Part shown: piece by piece, positions 35,283 through 44,381 of the stretch
How positions within the stretch are numbered: the stretch's first letter is position 1
How the letters are laid out: each line of letters opens with the position of its first letter
Origin: Mycolicibacterium mageritense
GTDB lineage: Bacteria; Actinomycetota; Actinomycetes; Mycobacteriales; Mycobacteriaceae
Direction: 5' to 3'
Assembly (NCBI RefSeq): GCF_010727475.1
Contig: NZ_AP022567.1
Coordinates: forward strand, 7,626,001 to 7,690,000
Length of the DNA: 64,000 bases
Made by a program: the position numbers and the translations under genes
Notes under the pieces: generated by a model
What the model saw: the letters and a program-made list of their open reading frames with translations, nothing else
Databases searched by the model: none
Told to the model about the DNA's origin: nothing

Positions 35283-36083
35283 CGCGAGCGCCGTCCCGCA
35301 CACCACGACCAGGATCGCAGAGGCCACCCAGTCCCGCTTCTCAGGGCGTGACGGCGCGGCGGAGATCTGGCCGGCACCGCCGCGGGCCGTGATGGCATCA
35401 CCCATCTCGTCAGCACGGCGCAGGGCCGCGGTGATCGCGGCGGCGAGCAGATCGATCATGTCGGCCACCCTCTGCCGCCGCCGCGCCCGGAATGTCTCGG
35501 CGCGCTCTTTCGGGCGCAGGCGCCGCGCCGCGTACAAAGTCCGGAACTCGTCGATCAGCATCGGAAATGCGCGCAGCGCCAACGCGATGGTCACGGCCCA
35601 GTCGTCGACCGGGATCCGCAGCATCCGCAGCGGACGGCCCAAGGTGGCGACGGCCGGCGCGATATCGGACACATTGGTGGTCCACGACACCATGGCGCCG
35701 AGGCCCAGCAGGACGATCGACAGCGCCGTGACGCGCAGGAAGTTGAACAGCCCGCCCAGGCCGATCTGCATCGAGCCGACGTCGATCACGGGCGTGCCGC
35801 CGGCGAAGGTCGCCGTCAACGCGCCCAGCGCCAACAGAATCCAGAGCCACACCGGGATCGACGGCAGCGTCCCACGCGGTATGTGGGCGAGCCGGGCCAC
35901 CACGAGCACCAACACCGCGACGAACGCGATGGGCACCCAACCGGGATAGAACGTCAGCAGCACCCCGATCCCGGCGACCGCGAGAAGCTTGGTGCCTGCC
36001 CACAATTCGTGGATCACGCTGGTGCCCGGCACGGGACGCAACAGCACCACGGGTTTGCGTTGGGTTCTGGTCGGCGCCGTCAC
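35241..36083 (-). CDS. ECF transporter transmembrane component (EcfT)
   Basis: A 280-residue energy-coupling-factor T subunit with about five membrane segments and the two cytoplasmic Ala-Arg-type coupling motifs: AARRLRPKERAETF near the middle and RRADEMGDAITARGG near the end. It couples ATP hydrolysis to the substrate-binding S component. The GTG start at 36083 overlaps the stop of the upstream ATPase gene (GTGA), so they are translationally coupled. It corresponds to M. tuberculosis Rv2325c by position and type. Confidence 0.85.
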   Translation of the reverse strand: MTAPTRTQRKPVVLLRPVPGTSVIHELWAGTKLLAVAGIGVLLTFYPGWVPIAFVAVLVLVVARLAHIPRGTLPSIPVWLWILLALGALTATFAGGTPVIDVGSMQIGLGGLFNFLRVTALSIVLLGLGAMVSWTTNVSDIAPAVATLGRPLRMLRIPVDDWAVTIALALRAFPMLIDEFRTLYAARRLRPKERAETFRARRRQRVADMIDLLAAAITAALRRADEMGDAITARGGAGQISAAPSRPEKRDWVASAILVVVCGTALALELTILGTSLPRR

Positions 36084-38128
36084 AGCGCACCTCCTGCGGC
36101 CGTCGGGGCGAGCGCGAGCTCGCCCGCATGCAGATGCAGGGTGCGCGGACACAGCTCCTCCAGGCCGGAGAAGTCGTGGGAGATGACGACGACCGTGAGG
36201 CCCGTATTCCGTCGCAGGTCTTCCAACAGCCGGACCAGCCCGCGCTGACTAGCCGCGTCGAGACCGGCAAGCGGCTCGTCGAGGATGAGTGCCCGCGGTT
36301 TCCGCGCGAGCAGCCCGGCCAGCACCACGCGGCGCATCTGCCCGCCCGACAGTTGGTCGATGCGGCGTTTCCCCAGCGCCGGATCCAGCCCGACGGTGCT
36401 GAGCGCGGAAGCCACCCGATCGGTGTCGTCGGCCGAGAACCCGCCCGCGGAGGCCAGCTCGCGTTCGACGCTGCTGCGCATCAGCTGTAGCCGCGCGGCC
36501 TGGAACGAAAGCGCCACTGCGCCCACCTGCTCCGACACAGGGGCACCGTCGAGCAGGCATTCGCCGTAGGTGGGCACCGCGAGCCCCGCCATGATCCACG
36601 CGAGCGTCGACTTGCCGGAACCGTTGAGGCCGTGGATCAGAATGCCGTCGCCCTCGTTGACGGTGACCGAGATGTCGCGCAAAGCCGTTTTCGCCCAAGG
36701 GGTTCCGCTGGCGTACTCGTGGCCGACGTTGCGAAGTTCGAGCACCGGTCGACCACTGGGATTTCCAGCGTGGTGACCTGCGGCGTGCACGGCGGCAGTG
36801 GGCACCATGTCCGTGTTGTCCGCGGCCCCGCCGTTGCCACTGAGGTCGATGGTGCGGTCGGCGGACGCGGCCTCGGTGTTGTAGTGCGTGATGTGGACCA
36901 GCGACATCCGGTGGTGTTGGGTGAGGCCGGACAACACGTTCATCAAGGTATCGCGGCCGTGCTGATCGACCATGCTGGTGACCTCGTCGGCGATCAGCAG
37001 TGACGGTTCATGCGCCAGTGCACCGGCCACCGCCAACCGCTGCAGCTCGCCGCCGGACAGGCCCCCGGTGTCACGGTCGCCGAACCCGCCGAGGCCGACC
37101 TCGGCCAGCAGCCGGTCGACATCCACGGTGGCGCCGGGCGGCAGCCCCCACACCACATCGTCGGCCACCCGGGTACCCAGCACCTGGCTCTCGGGGTGCT
37201 GCATGATCACCGCGGTGCCGCCGATGCGGCCCAGCCCGACACTTCCGGCCCGCGTCACGGTGCCGGAAGACGGCTCCCTGCCCGCGAGAATCAGCATCAA
37301 GGTGGTCTTGCCCGAGCCGTTGGCACCCGTCACCGCGACGTGCTCACCGGGTTGCAGTTCCATGGACAACGGCCCGAGCGCGTCGTGGTCGATGCCCGGG
37401 TAGCGGAACCGGACGTCGACCAGGCGTGCGGGCACGGGGGCGATGGGTTCGGTTTCAGCCGCGGCGTCGAGCTTGTGCACGTCGGGGATTCCGGCCAGCC
37501 GAGTCAGCACCCGGGACAATGCCCACCACCCGATCAGGCTCACGAACGTGATGCTCCAGATGCCCAACACCAGGAACAGCAGGGGCCACCAGTCGAGCAG
37601 TGTCGCGAAGCCGTTCTTGAACGGCTCGGCGAACCCGTCGAGAACCGGGATGCGGGCCATCACCGCGGCAAGGCCGTCGATATTGGCGGTCATCGAATCG
37701 AAGATCAGGTTGCGCAGCCGCGACAGCACGGTCAGGGCGAGCACGGTCATCGAGCCGAAGATCGCACCGGCGATCACCGCCCACACGAGAACCGTGGGAG
37801 TGCCCCTCCCGCGGCGTTTGACGATGCCCGTGAGACCGCCGATGTAGGCGCAGTCGAGCACCGTCATCATCCCGCCCATGCCGGCGATCAGGAACGCGAT
37901 GGTGGCACCGGCCACGGTCGCCGCGAGCAGGACGCGCAACCGGTAGCGGTAGGCGAGCAATCCCATCGGCACAGTGCCCAACAGCGACAGCCCCGCGGCG
38001 AACGGCACCACCACGGCGATGATCGCGGTCGCCGCGCTCAGGGCCGCCATCACCGACGCCTGCGCGAGCTCTCCCGGGGTCAGCGAGCCCGCACGTCTCG
38101 GTGGGCTGGCTGATCCGGTCGCAGTCAT
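36080..38128 (-). CDS. Fused ECF transporter: membrane S-like domain plus two ABC ATPases
   Basis: A 682-residue polypeptide with three parts. Residues about 18-225 are a hydrophobic domain with five to six segments resembling an S component. Then come two ABC ATPase domains, each with Walker A (TGANGSGKTT and HGLNGSGKST), signature (LSGGELQR and LSGGQMRR) and Walker B (LLIADEVTS and ALILDEPLAG). The first domain has Glu in its Walker B (DEVT); both look catalytically competent. With EcfT it should form a complete vitamin or metal importer of unknown substrate. The layout matches M. tuberculosis Rv2326c. The start at 38128 is set by similarity; 86 upstream in-frame residues are unconserved. 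Confidence 0.85.
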   Translation of the reverse strand: MTATGSASPPRRAGSLTPGELAQASVMAALSAATAIIAVVVPFAAGLSLLGTVPMGLLAYRYRLRVLLAATVAGATIAFLIAGMGGMMTVLDCAYIGGLTGIVKRRGRGTPTVLVWAVIAGAIFGSMTVLALTVLSRLRNLIFDSMTANIDGLAAVMARIPVLDGFAEPFKNGFATLLDWWPLLFLVLGIWSITFVSLIGWWALSRVLTRLAGIPDVHKLDAAAETEPIAPVPARLVDVRFRYPGIDHDALGPLSMELQPGEHVAVTGANGSGKTTLMLILAGREPSSGTVTRAGSVGLGRIGGTAVIMQHPESQVLGTRVADDVVWGLPPGATVDVDRLLAEVGLGGFGDRDTGGLSGGELQRLAVAGALAHEPSLLIADEVTSMVDQHGRDTLMNVLSGLTQHHRMSLVHITHYNTEAASADRTIDLSGNGGAADNTDMVPTAAVHAAGHHAGNPSGRPVLELRNVGHEYASGTPWAKTALRDISVTVNEGDGILIHGLNGSGKSTLAWIMAGLAVPTYGECLLDGAPVSEQVGAVALSFQAARLQLMRSSVERELASAGGFSADDTDRVASALSTVGLDPALGKRRIDQLSGGQMRRVVLAGLLARKPRALILDEPLAGLDAASQRGLVRLLEDLRRNTGLTVVVISHDFSGLEELCPRTLHLHAGELALAPTAAGGAL

Positions 38129-38206
38129 TTCTCGATTCTGCCAGCCGGTATCGCCGCTGCTGGTGGGCCGTGGTGTGACAGCCCCCACCCCACCGCGGGT
38201 CGACTG

Positions 38207-38221
38207 CATAGGGAAACTATG
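38207..38221. promoter_or_regulatory. Candidate MarR operator CATAG-N5-CTATG
   Basis: Perfect 5-bp inverted repeat CATAG-GGAAA-CTATG, 13 bp upstream of the MarR start, followed by further TATG steps. Location and symmetry fit autoregulation by the MarR protein, which would also control the MFS gene behind it and possibly the divergent ECF operon. Confidence 0.4.
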
Positions 38222-38234
38222 TAAGTATGGACGT

Positions 38235-38720
38235 ATGCCGACTCCAACCGCCGAGCATGCCCCGGCGACACCGAAAGCCGAACTCGGCGCAGATCTGCTC
38301 GCGGTCGTCGCGCGGCTGAACCGGCTGGCAAACCAACGTACCCAATTGCCCCTGCCCTGGGCGCAGGCCCGGCTGCTGTCGACCATCGAGGACCAGGGTG
38401 AGGCCCGGATTTCCGACCTCGCCTACCTCGACCACTGCTCGCAACCCACCATGACCACCCAGGTGCGTCGTCTCGAAGACGCAGGCATGGTGTCGCGGAC
38501 CGCGGACCCGGGCGACGCGCGCGCGGTCCTGATCCGCATCACCGACAAGGGCCGACAAACCCTGAACCAGGCGCGGATTGACCGCGCCGCCGCGATCAAT
38601 CCGCGGCTGGAGCGGCTCGCACCCGAGGACCGCCAGACACTGGCGGCCGCCGTGGACGTCATCCGGCGGATTCTCGAGGACCGCGACGAACCCGCGTTGC
38701 CGACCGAAATCCAGAGATAG
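38235..38720 (+). CDS. MarR family transcriptional regulator
   Basis: A 161-residue winged-helix repressor. The recognition region DLAYLDHCSQPTMTTQVRRLEDAGMVSRTADPGDARAVLIRITDKG is classic MarR, with the DxR wing (DPGDAR). The N-terminal 17 residues are a disordered Pro/Thr tail. It likely represses the MFS exporter located 13 bp downstream on the same strand. Comparable in position to Rv2327 of M. tuberculosis. Ligand unknown, probably a toxic small molecule exported by the pump. Confidence 0.88.
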   Translation: MPTPTAEHAPATPKAELGADLLAVVARLNRLANQRTQLPLPWAQARLLSTIEDQGEARISDLAYLDHCSQPTMTTQVRRLEDAGMVSRTADPGDARAVLIRITDKGRQTLNQARIDRAAAINPRLERLAPEDRQTLAAAVDVIRRILEDRDEPALPTEIQR

Positions 38721-38733
38721 GAGTTCTGCCTTT

Positions 38734-39945
38734 ATGTGGCGCCAACCCAAAGCAGTTTGGGCCGTAGCCTTTGCGTCCGTCGTGGCGTTCATGGGGATCG
38801 GGCTTGTGGATCCCATCCTCAAACCGATCGCCGACAACCTCAACGCCTCGCCGTCACAGGTGTCGCTGCTGTTCACCAGCTACATGGCGGTGATGGGCGT
38901 GGCGATGCTGATCACCGGCGTGGTGTCGAGCCGGATCGGACCCAAGCGCACCCTGCTGCTCGGTCTCGTGGTGATCATCGCCGGCGCAGGTCTGGCCGGG
39001 ATGAGCGACACCGTCATGGAGATCGTCGGATGGCGCGCACTGTGGGGGCTGGGCAACGCCCTGTTCATCGCGACCGCACTGGCCACCATCGTCAACTCCG
39101 CCAAGGGCTCTGTCGCGCAGGCGATCATCCTGTACGAAGCCGCGTTGGGCCTTGGCATCGCCGTCGGGCCCCTGGTCGGCGGCGTGCTCGGTTCGATCTC
39201 GTGGCGCGGACCGTTCTTCGGGGTTTCGGCGCTGATGGCCTTCGCTCTGGTGATCACGGCGTTCCTGCTCCCCGCGACACCGCGCGCCGAACGCGCCACC
39301 ACGCTGGCCGACCCGTTCCGCGCCCTGCGCCACCGCGGTCTGCTCGGTGTCGCGATCACCGCGCTGCTCTACAACTTCGGCTTCTTCACGCTGCTGGCCT
39401 TCACGCCCTTCCCGCTCGACATGACCGCCCATCAGATCGGCCTGATCTTCTTCGGCTGGGGCGTGGCGCTCGCCTTCACCTCCGTGGTGGTCGCGCCGCG
39501 GCTGCAGCATCGGTTCGGCACCGTGCGAGTGCTCATCCTCAACCTGCTGGCGTTCACCGCGGTGCTGGTCGTCATGGCGGTGTGGACAGATGCCAAGGCG
39601 GTGCTGGCGTCCGGCGTCGTGGTAGCCGGACTCTTCATCGGCATCAACAACACGCTGATCACCGAGACCGTGATGAAGGCAGCGCCCGTCGAACGCGGCG
39701 TCGCCTCGGCGGCATACAGCTTCCTGCGCTTCAGCGGGGCCGCCGTCGCACCATGGTTGGCCGGCGTGCTCGGCGAGCAGGTCAACGTGCACCTGCCGTA
39801 CTGGGTCGGCGCGGGCGCGGTGCTCCTCGGCGCGGGCGTCCTGTTGCTGACGCGCCCGCATCTGCTGGGCATCGACGTCGAAGAGGACGAACTCGACGAG
39901 CTCACCGACGAGGCCACCGCCGTCACCATCGGCAGCGACAGCTAG
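38734..39945 (+). CDS. MFS transporter (12-TM drug-exporter type)
   Basis: A 403-residue major facilitator with about twelve hydrophobic segments. The N-terminal half has the loop 2-3 motif SSRIGPKRTLLLG (motif A-like) and the antiporter-type motif C in segment 5 (LGLGIAVGPLVGGVLG). A charged C-terminal tail of about 25 residues (EEDELDELTDE) is unusual. It is probably a proton-coupled exporter controlled by the adjacent MarR gene. AGGAG precedes the ATG at 38734. Confidence 0.88.
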   Translation: MWRQPKAVWAVAFASVVAFMGIGLVDPILKPIADNLNASPSQVSLLFTSYMAVMGVAMLITGVVSSRIGPKRTLLLGLVVIIAGAGLAGMSDTVMEIVGWRALWGLGNALFIATALATIVNSAKGSVAQAIILYEAALGLGIAVGPLVGGVLGSISWRGPFFGVSALMAFALVITAFLLPATPRAERATTLADPFRALRHRGLLGVAITALLYNFGFFTLLAFTPFPLDMTAHQIGLIFFGWGVALAFTSVVVAPRLQHRFGTVRVLILNLLAFTAVLVVMAVWTDAKAVLASGVVVAGLFIGINNTLITETVMKAAPVERGVASAAYSFLRFSGAAVAPWLAGVLGEQVNVHLPYWVGAGAVLLGAGVLLLTRPHLLGIDVEEDELDELTDEATAVTIGSDS

Positions 39946-39968
39946 GTTTGCTCCACCGACCCCGAGTT

Positions 39969-40013
39969 CGACGTAAATGTCGTAATTCTGCGCATCCAGC
40001 GACATTTACGTCG
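39969..40013. terminator. Bidirectional hairpin between MFS and esterase-like genes
   Basis: Two perfect complementary 14-mers, CGACGTAAATGTCG (39969-39982) and CGACATTTACGTCG (40000-40013), separated by 17 nt. Each arm is also a near palindrome. Placement between convergent stops makes it a terminator candidate; mobile intergenic palindromes of this kind are also possible. Confidence 0.7.
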
Positions 40014-40030
40014 GATTCGGCGCGCAACGC

Positions 40031-41080
40031 CTACATCGCGAACAGCACGAACTGCGTGGTCTGCGTCGGCGAGAAGTTGTCGTCACTCACCAGGATCACG
40101 CTCTGGCGCCCGTCGACGAGCCTGGGCCCCAAGGTGATTCCCTCGATGTTGTCGAGCGGGCTGAGCCCGGGCGTGGTGGTCAGATCCGCCAGTAAGGTCT
40201 TCGACAGCTCCGACGATCCCGCGATTACACCGGCCCGGTAGATGCGAACGGCCGTGTGGGTGCCGTAGCCCCGCTCGATCACCAGGAACGTCGCGTCGTC
40301 GAGGGCCACCAGATCCGAGAGGCCGTTGTCGCCACCCGGTCCAGCACTGACCGGGTCCAGCGGGTAGCGGTATTCGGCATCGGCGACACCCGTGTCGACG
40401 TCGTAGCGCGTGATGCGGGTCGATGCACCGTGCTGCTCGTCGGGCGAAGCACCGTCCTCAAAGATCGGGCCTTCCATCGCCGCCCACAGGTGGCGACCAT
40501 CTGGGGTGAGGGAAAGGCCTTCCAGGGCACTGTTCTGGCGTGCGCCGTGCTCGCTGTCCGACATCCGCAGCTGCGGCGGCAGATCGAACTCCCCCAGATA
40601 CCCGCCGTCCAGTCCGGCGATCCGCACCCAGGGATCCAGCCGGGTGCCGTCGTCACGGCGCTCCCCCTCACTGGTCCAGTACAGCCGTTGCCTGCGTGCG
40701 TCGAACGCGATGCCTTCGGGGTCGGGCGGCACAACCGGTGGTTGCGCTGCGGTGTCCAACGGCGCGAACGGTCGCCCGTCCCGATCCAGCCATGGCCGCG
40801 TGCTGACGAACTGGACGTCGTCGATGCCGTTGTCCGACAGGGCGATCCGCGCGGTGTAGAACCGAGCGGGATTCTTCGCCGATCGGTCGTCGCTGACGAG
40901 GTAATACAGCCCGGTGGCCGCGTCGTAACTGATCCCCGACAGCCCGCCGATCACCGTGCCGTCGAACATCGCTGCGTGCGGCACCTGGCGCTGTCCGAGG
41001 TATGCGAAATCCGGTGCCGCCTGTGCAGATCCACATGCCGACAGGGTCAGGGCACCGGCGAGCAGTATTCGACGCAGCAT
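40031..41080 (-). CDS. Lipoprotein with phytase-like esterase domain
   Basis: A 349-residue lipoprotein. The signal MLRRILLAGALTLSAC ends in a good lipobox (Cys16). The rest is an 'esterase-like activity of phytase' beta-propeller: LSGISYDAATGLYYLVSDDRS, PDPEGIAFDARRQRLYWTSEGE and DNIEGITLGPRLVDG are typical repeat blocks. Expected on the outer face of the membrane; the enzymatic activity is uncertain. The start overlaps the stop of the VIT1 gene (TGATG), so the two are coupled. Confidence 0.8.
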   Translation of the reverse strand: MLRRILLAGALTLSACGSAQAAPDFAYLGQRQVPHAAMFDGTVIGGLSGISYDAATGLYYLVSDDRSAKNPARFYTARIALSDNGIDDVQFVSTRPWLDRDGRPFAPLDTAAQPPVVPPDPEGIAFDARRQRLYWTSEGERRDDGTRLDPWVRIAGLDGGYLGEFDLPPQLRMSDSEHGARQNSALEGLSLTPDGRHLWAAMEGPIFEDGASPDEQHGASTRITRYDVDTGVADAEYRYPLDPVSAGPGGDNGLSDLVALDDATFLVIERGYGTHTAVRIYRAGVIAGSSELSKTLLADLTTTPGLSPLDNIEGITLGPRLVDGRQSVILVSDDNFSPTQTTQFVLFAM

Positions 41081-41811
41081 CAAGTGGTGACGGTACCGAT
41101 CAGGGTGCCGACCGCATAGGTCGCGGCGATCGCGATCGCGCCGAACAGCAACTGGCGCCCGGCGGCAATGGCCACCGGTTTGCGCGTGAAGCGGGCCGCC
41201 AGCCCGCCCGCGATCAGCAGTCCGACGCCGCCACAGGCCAGGCCGGCCCACAACGACTCGAAACCGAGCAGGTACGGGATCAGCGGAATGATCGCGCCGA
41301 TCGCGAACATCACGAACGACGACACCGCGGCGATGCGCGCCGACGGCTTCTCGCCTGGATTGACGCCGAGCTCCTGCACGAGATGAAAGTTCACCGCGCG
41401 GTGCTCGTCCTGATGGATCTCCTCGGTGGCCTTGGCGGCCGTCGCCTCCGACATGCCCATCTTCATCAACATCGCCACCAGCTCGGCCTGCTCGGCCTCC
41501 GGCTGCTTGCTGAACGAGCGCCGTTCCACGAGCACCTCGGAGTCGATCTGCTCGTTGGCCGTCGTCACCGACGTGTACTCCCCCAACGCCATGGAGAACG
41601 CGCCGGCCAGCAATCCGGCGACACCGCTGAGTACCACGGTCTGCGCACTCGCGCTGGCGGCCACACCCGCGATCAGTGCGGTGTTGCTGACGAGCCCGTC
41701 CATGGCGCCGAACGTCGCGGCGCGCAGCCACCCGCCGGTCACGTCAGCGTGTTTGTGGTCGATCACATGGGGCAGGCCGGTGGGCGACAGCGGCTCGGGC
41801 CGATCGGTCAT
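41080..41811 (-). CDS. VIT1/CCC1 family transporter
   Basis: A 243-residue membrane protein of the vacuolar iron transporter family. The N-terminal HKHADVTGGWLRAATFGAMDGLVSNTALIAG is the family signature, with a Gly/Asp-containing first helix followed by a cytoplasmic charged region (EQAELVAMLMKMGMSEATAAKATEEIHQDE) and three further membrane segments. Homologues transport Fe2+ or Mn2+. It is the first gene of the two-gene operon with the phytase-like lipoprotein, and its divergent neighbour is the acyl-CoA oxidase-like gene. Confidence 0.85.
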   Translation of the reverse strand: MTDRPEPLSPTGLPHVIDHKHADVTGGWLRAATFGAMDGLVSNTALIAGVAASASAQTVVLSGVAGLLAGAFSMALGEYTSVTTANEQIDSEVLVERRSFSKQPEAEQAELVAMLMKMGMSEATAAKATEEIHQDEHRAVNFHLVQELGVNPGEKPSARIAAVSSFVMFAIGAIIPLIPYLLGFESLWAGLACGGVGLLIAGGLAARFTRKPVAIAAGRQLLFGAIAIAATYAVGTLIGTVTT

Positions 41812-41892
41812 GTGCTCGATTCAACGCCCGTCCGATTCGACCGTTCTACTCAGGTTCACCTGCGTAGGGCCGGCCACAGGTTACGGTCGGGT

Positions 41893-43815
41893 ATGACCAC
41901 CACTGCCGAGCATCTTCGCAACACGCTGGACGGTCGTTGGCGCGACGCCAAGAACGCCATGCGGGCCGAACTGTCCAACGAGATCTTCCGGCCGCACTAC
42001 ACCCCGAACACCGTCATCGCGCGCGCCAAAGTGGCTGAGCAACTCAAGATCATGGCCGCGGCGGGCGCGGCCGAGGACGGATTCCGCAAAGAGCACGGCG
42101 GCAACGGCGACGTCGGGGCAGCCGTCACCCGCATCGAGATGCTCGCGATGAGCGACCTGTCGCTCATGGTGAAGGCCGGTGTGCAGTGGGGCCTGTTCGG
42201 CGGCGCGATCGAGAACCTCGGGACCGAACGCCACCACAAGGCCTACGTGCGCCGGCTGATCGACCTCGACCTGCTGGGCTGTTTCGCGATGACCGAGACC
42301 GGTCACGGCAGCGACGTGCAGTCCCTGGAGACCACCGCGACCTACGATCCCGAGGCGCAAGAGTTCGTGATCCACTCCCCGACCCCGACCGCCCGCAAGG
42401 ACTACATCGGTGGAGCTGCCGAAACCGCCAGGGTCGCAGCGGTTTTCGCCCAGCTGATCACCCCGGACGGCGAAGGCCACGGCGTGCACTGCTTCGTGGT
42501 GCCGATCCGTGACGACATGGGCAACGACATGCCCGGCGTGACGACGTCGGACTGCCACTACAAGGGCGGACTGCCCGGCGTCGACAACGGCCGCATCGTG
42601 TTCGACAACGTGCGGGTTCCGCGGGAGAACCTGCTCAACCGCTATGCCGACGTGGCGCCGGACGGCACCTACAGTTCACCGATCGAGAACCCGGGCCGAC
42701 GCTTCTTCACGATGCTGGGCACGTTGATCCGCGGCCGCGTCACAGTCGGTGGCAGCGCCGCGGCCGCCGCGCGGGTGGCCCTCGACATCGCCACGCGATA
42801 TGCGTTGGAACGCAGGCAGTTCGAGGTGCCCAAGAGCCACGACGAGGTGCTGATCATGGACTACCTGGTGCATCAGCGCCGGCTGCTGCCGTTGATCGCA
42901 AAGTCCTACGCCCTGCAGTTCGCGCAGAACGAGCTGGTGGCCAAATGCCACGAATTGCAGACGTCGGACAATCCCGACGCCGAAGAGCAACGCGAGTTGG
43001 AGGCGCGTGCCGCGGGGCTCAAGGCCGCCAACACCTGGCACGCCAGCCGTGCCATCCAGGAGGCCCGCGAAGCCTGCGGAGGCGCGGGCTACCTCGCGGA
43101 GAACCGGTTGATCGCGTTGCGCGCCGACACCGACGTGTTCACCACGTTCGAGGGTGACAACCACGTGCTGACCCAGCTCGTGGCCAAGGAACTGCTCACG
43201 GCCTACGCCGACGACGTCAAGAGCATGAGCCCCGTGGACTGGGTGCGCTTCGCGGCCAACTTCGCCGGGGAACGCGTGCTGAAACGCACTGCCGCCGAGA
43301 CGATCATGCAGACCATCCTCGACTCCCGCCAGGACAACGAGGAGGAGGGCAGCCTGTTCAACCGCGGTACCCAGGTCAAGATGTTCGAGGACCGCGAGGA
43401 GTACATGCTGGCCTCGGTGGCCCGGCGGCTGCAGGGCAAGGCCAAGGAGATGTCAGCGTTCGACGCGTTCAACGCGGTTCAGGATCACGTGCTGCATGCC
43501 GCAAGGGCCCACATCGACCGGATCATCCTGGAAGCGTTCGTCGCGGGCATCGACGCCTGCGAGGACGACACGGCCCGCGGACTTCTCGAAGACGTCTGCG
43601 ACCTGTATGCGCTGTCGGTGATCGAGGAGGACAAGGCCTGGTTCATCGAGCATCGGTTCCTGTCCACCGAACGCGCGAAGGCGGTCACCCGGGGCATCAA
43701 CGAGCGCTGCCGCTCGTTGCGGCCGCACGCCGAGACACTCGTCGACGGATTCGGCATTCCCGAGCAGTTGCGTTACGCCGCGATGCTCGACCCCGCCGAA
43801 CTGGTCAACGGTTAG
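41893..43815 (+). CDS. Acyl-CoA dehydrogenase/oxidase family flavoprotein
   Basis: A 640-residue flavoenzyme, longer than ordinary acyl-CoA dehydrogenases (~380) and matching peroxisomal-type acyl-CoA oxidases in length. The N-terminal FAD/substrate region contains GCFAMTETGHGSDVQSLETTATYD, then IVFDNVRVPRENLLNRY, and the C-terminal helical bundle includes ACGGAGYLAENRL and TTFEGDNHVLTQLVAKELL. It would desaturate fatty acyl-CoA in beta-oxidation; oxidase rather than dehydrogenase activity is inferred from architecture. The start at 41893 fits; a much longer open frame upstream is spurious. Its end overlaps lppP by 11 bp. Confidence 0.85.
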   Translation: MTTTAEHLRNTLDGRWRDAKNAMRAELSNEIFRPHYTPNTVIARAKVAEQLKIMAAAGAAEDGFRKEHGGNGDVGAAVTRIEMLAMSDLSLMVKAGVQWGLFGGAIENLGTERHHKAYVRRLIDLDLLGCFAMTETGHGSDVQSLETTATYDPEAQEFVIHSPTPTARKDYIGGAAETARVAAVFAQLITPDGEGHGVHCFVVPIRDDMGNDMPGVTTSDCHYKGGLPGVDNGRIVFDNVRVPRENLLNRYADVAPDGTYSSPIENPGRRFFTMLGTLIRGRVTVGGSAAAAARVALDIATRYALERRQFEVPKSHDEVLIMDYLVHQRRLLPLIAKSYALQFAQNELVAKCHELQTSDNPDAEEQRELEARAAGLKAANTWHASRAIQEAREACGGAGYLAENRLIALRADTDVFTTFEGDNHVLTQLVAKELLTAYADDVKSMSPVDWVRFAANFAGERVLKRTAAETIMQTILDSRQDNEEEGSLFNRGTQVKMFEDREEYMLASVARRLQGKAKEMSAFDAFNAVQDHVLHAARAHIDRIILEAFVAGIDACEDDTARGLLEDVCDLYALSVIEEDKAWFIEHRFLSTERAKAVTRGINERCRSLRPHAETLVDGFGIPEQLRYAAMLDPAELVNG

Positions 43816-44299
43816 GGGCGGGGATGGGGTCGACGGCAACGAGCTTGCCGTCGTCCCCGACCCGGAACCGCACCGTCGCGATACCCGTGGGGCAGCACGG
43901 CGGATCCTGGCCCTGCTGCCACTGATAGTTGACGACGACGGTGTCGTCGGCGTTGGTCACCACGTTGATGTAGGGCCGCGGCTCCGGGGTGGCGGGGCCC
44001 AGCGGGGTCTGCCGATCGAAGAACAGCAACTGTCCCTCGCTGTTCGGTTGCGGATTGGTCTGGGCGACCTGAACCCAGTACAACCGGCAATTGCTCGTGT
44101 GCCCGTCCTTGACCTGCTTCCACTCACCTTGCTTCGGAGCGGGCAGCTTGGCGATCTGCTGCGCCACCGTATCGGCGCTGGGCCCGTCGCTCGGCGCGCA
44201 CGTGTCCGCCTTCGGCGGTGGTGCGGACGGAGGGCTCCAGCCGCAGCCCGCTGCAACGAGCCCGACGAATGCGACAGAGGCGATCAGCCGAGGGTGCAC
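43805..44299 (-). CDS. lppP: LppP/LprE family lipoprotein
   Basis: A 164-residue lipoprotein. Signal peptide VHPRLIASVAFVGLVAAGC with lipid-modified Cys19, then a conserved core: CAPSDGPSADTV, GHTSNCRLYWVQV, LLFFDRQTPLG and CCPTGIATVRFRVGDDGK. This agrees closely with M. tuberculosis LppP (Rv2330c) as I remember it. Function unknown; LppP has been linked to growth in infected hosts. The GTG start at 44299 gives a proper signal peptide, whereas the upstream in-frame start would put 14 odd residues before it. Confidence 0.85.
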   Translation of the reverse strand: MHPRLIASVAFVGLVAAGCGWSPPSAPPPKADTCAPSDGPSADTVAQQIAKLPAPKQGEWKQVKDGHTSNCRLYWVQVAQTNPQPNSEGQLLFFDRQTPLGPATPEPRPYINVVTNADDTVVVNYQWQQGQDPPCCPTGIATVRFRVGDDGKLVAVDPIPAPNR

Positions 44300-44381
44300 G
44301 CTCTCGAGCCTAGCGAATTCCGCCGCGAACCCGGGCGCCACGCGCGGATCCCGTCACCGCGCGTCGCGCATCGATCAATCG

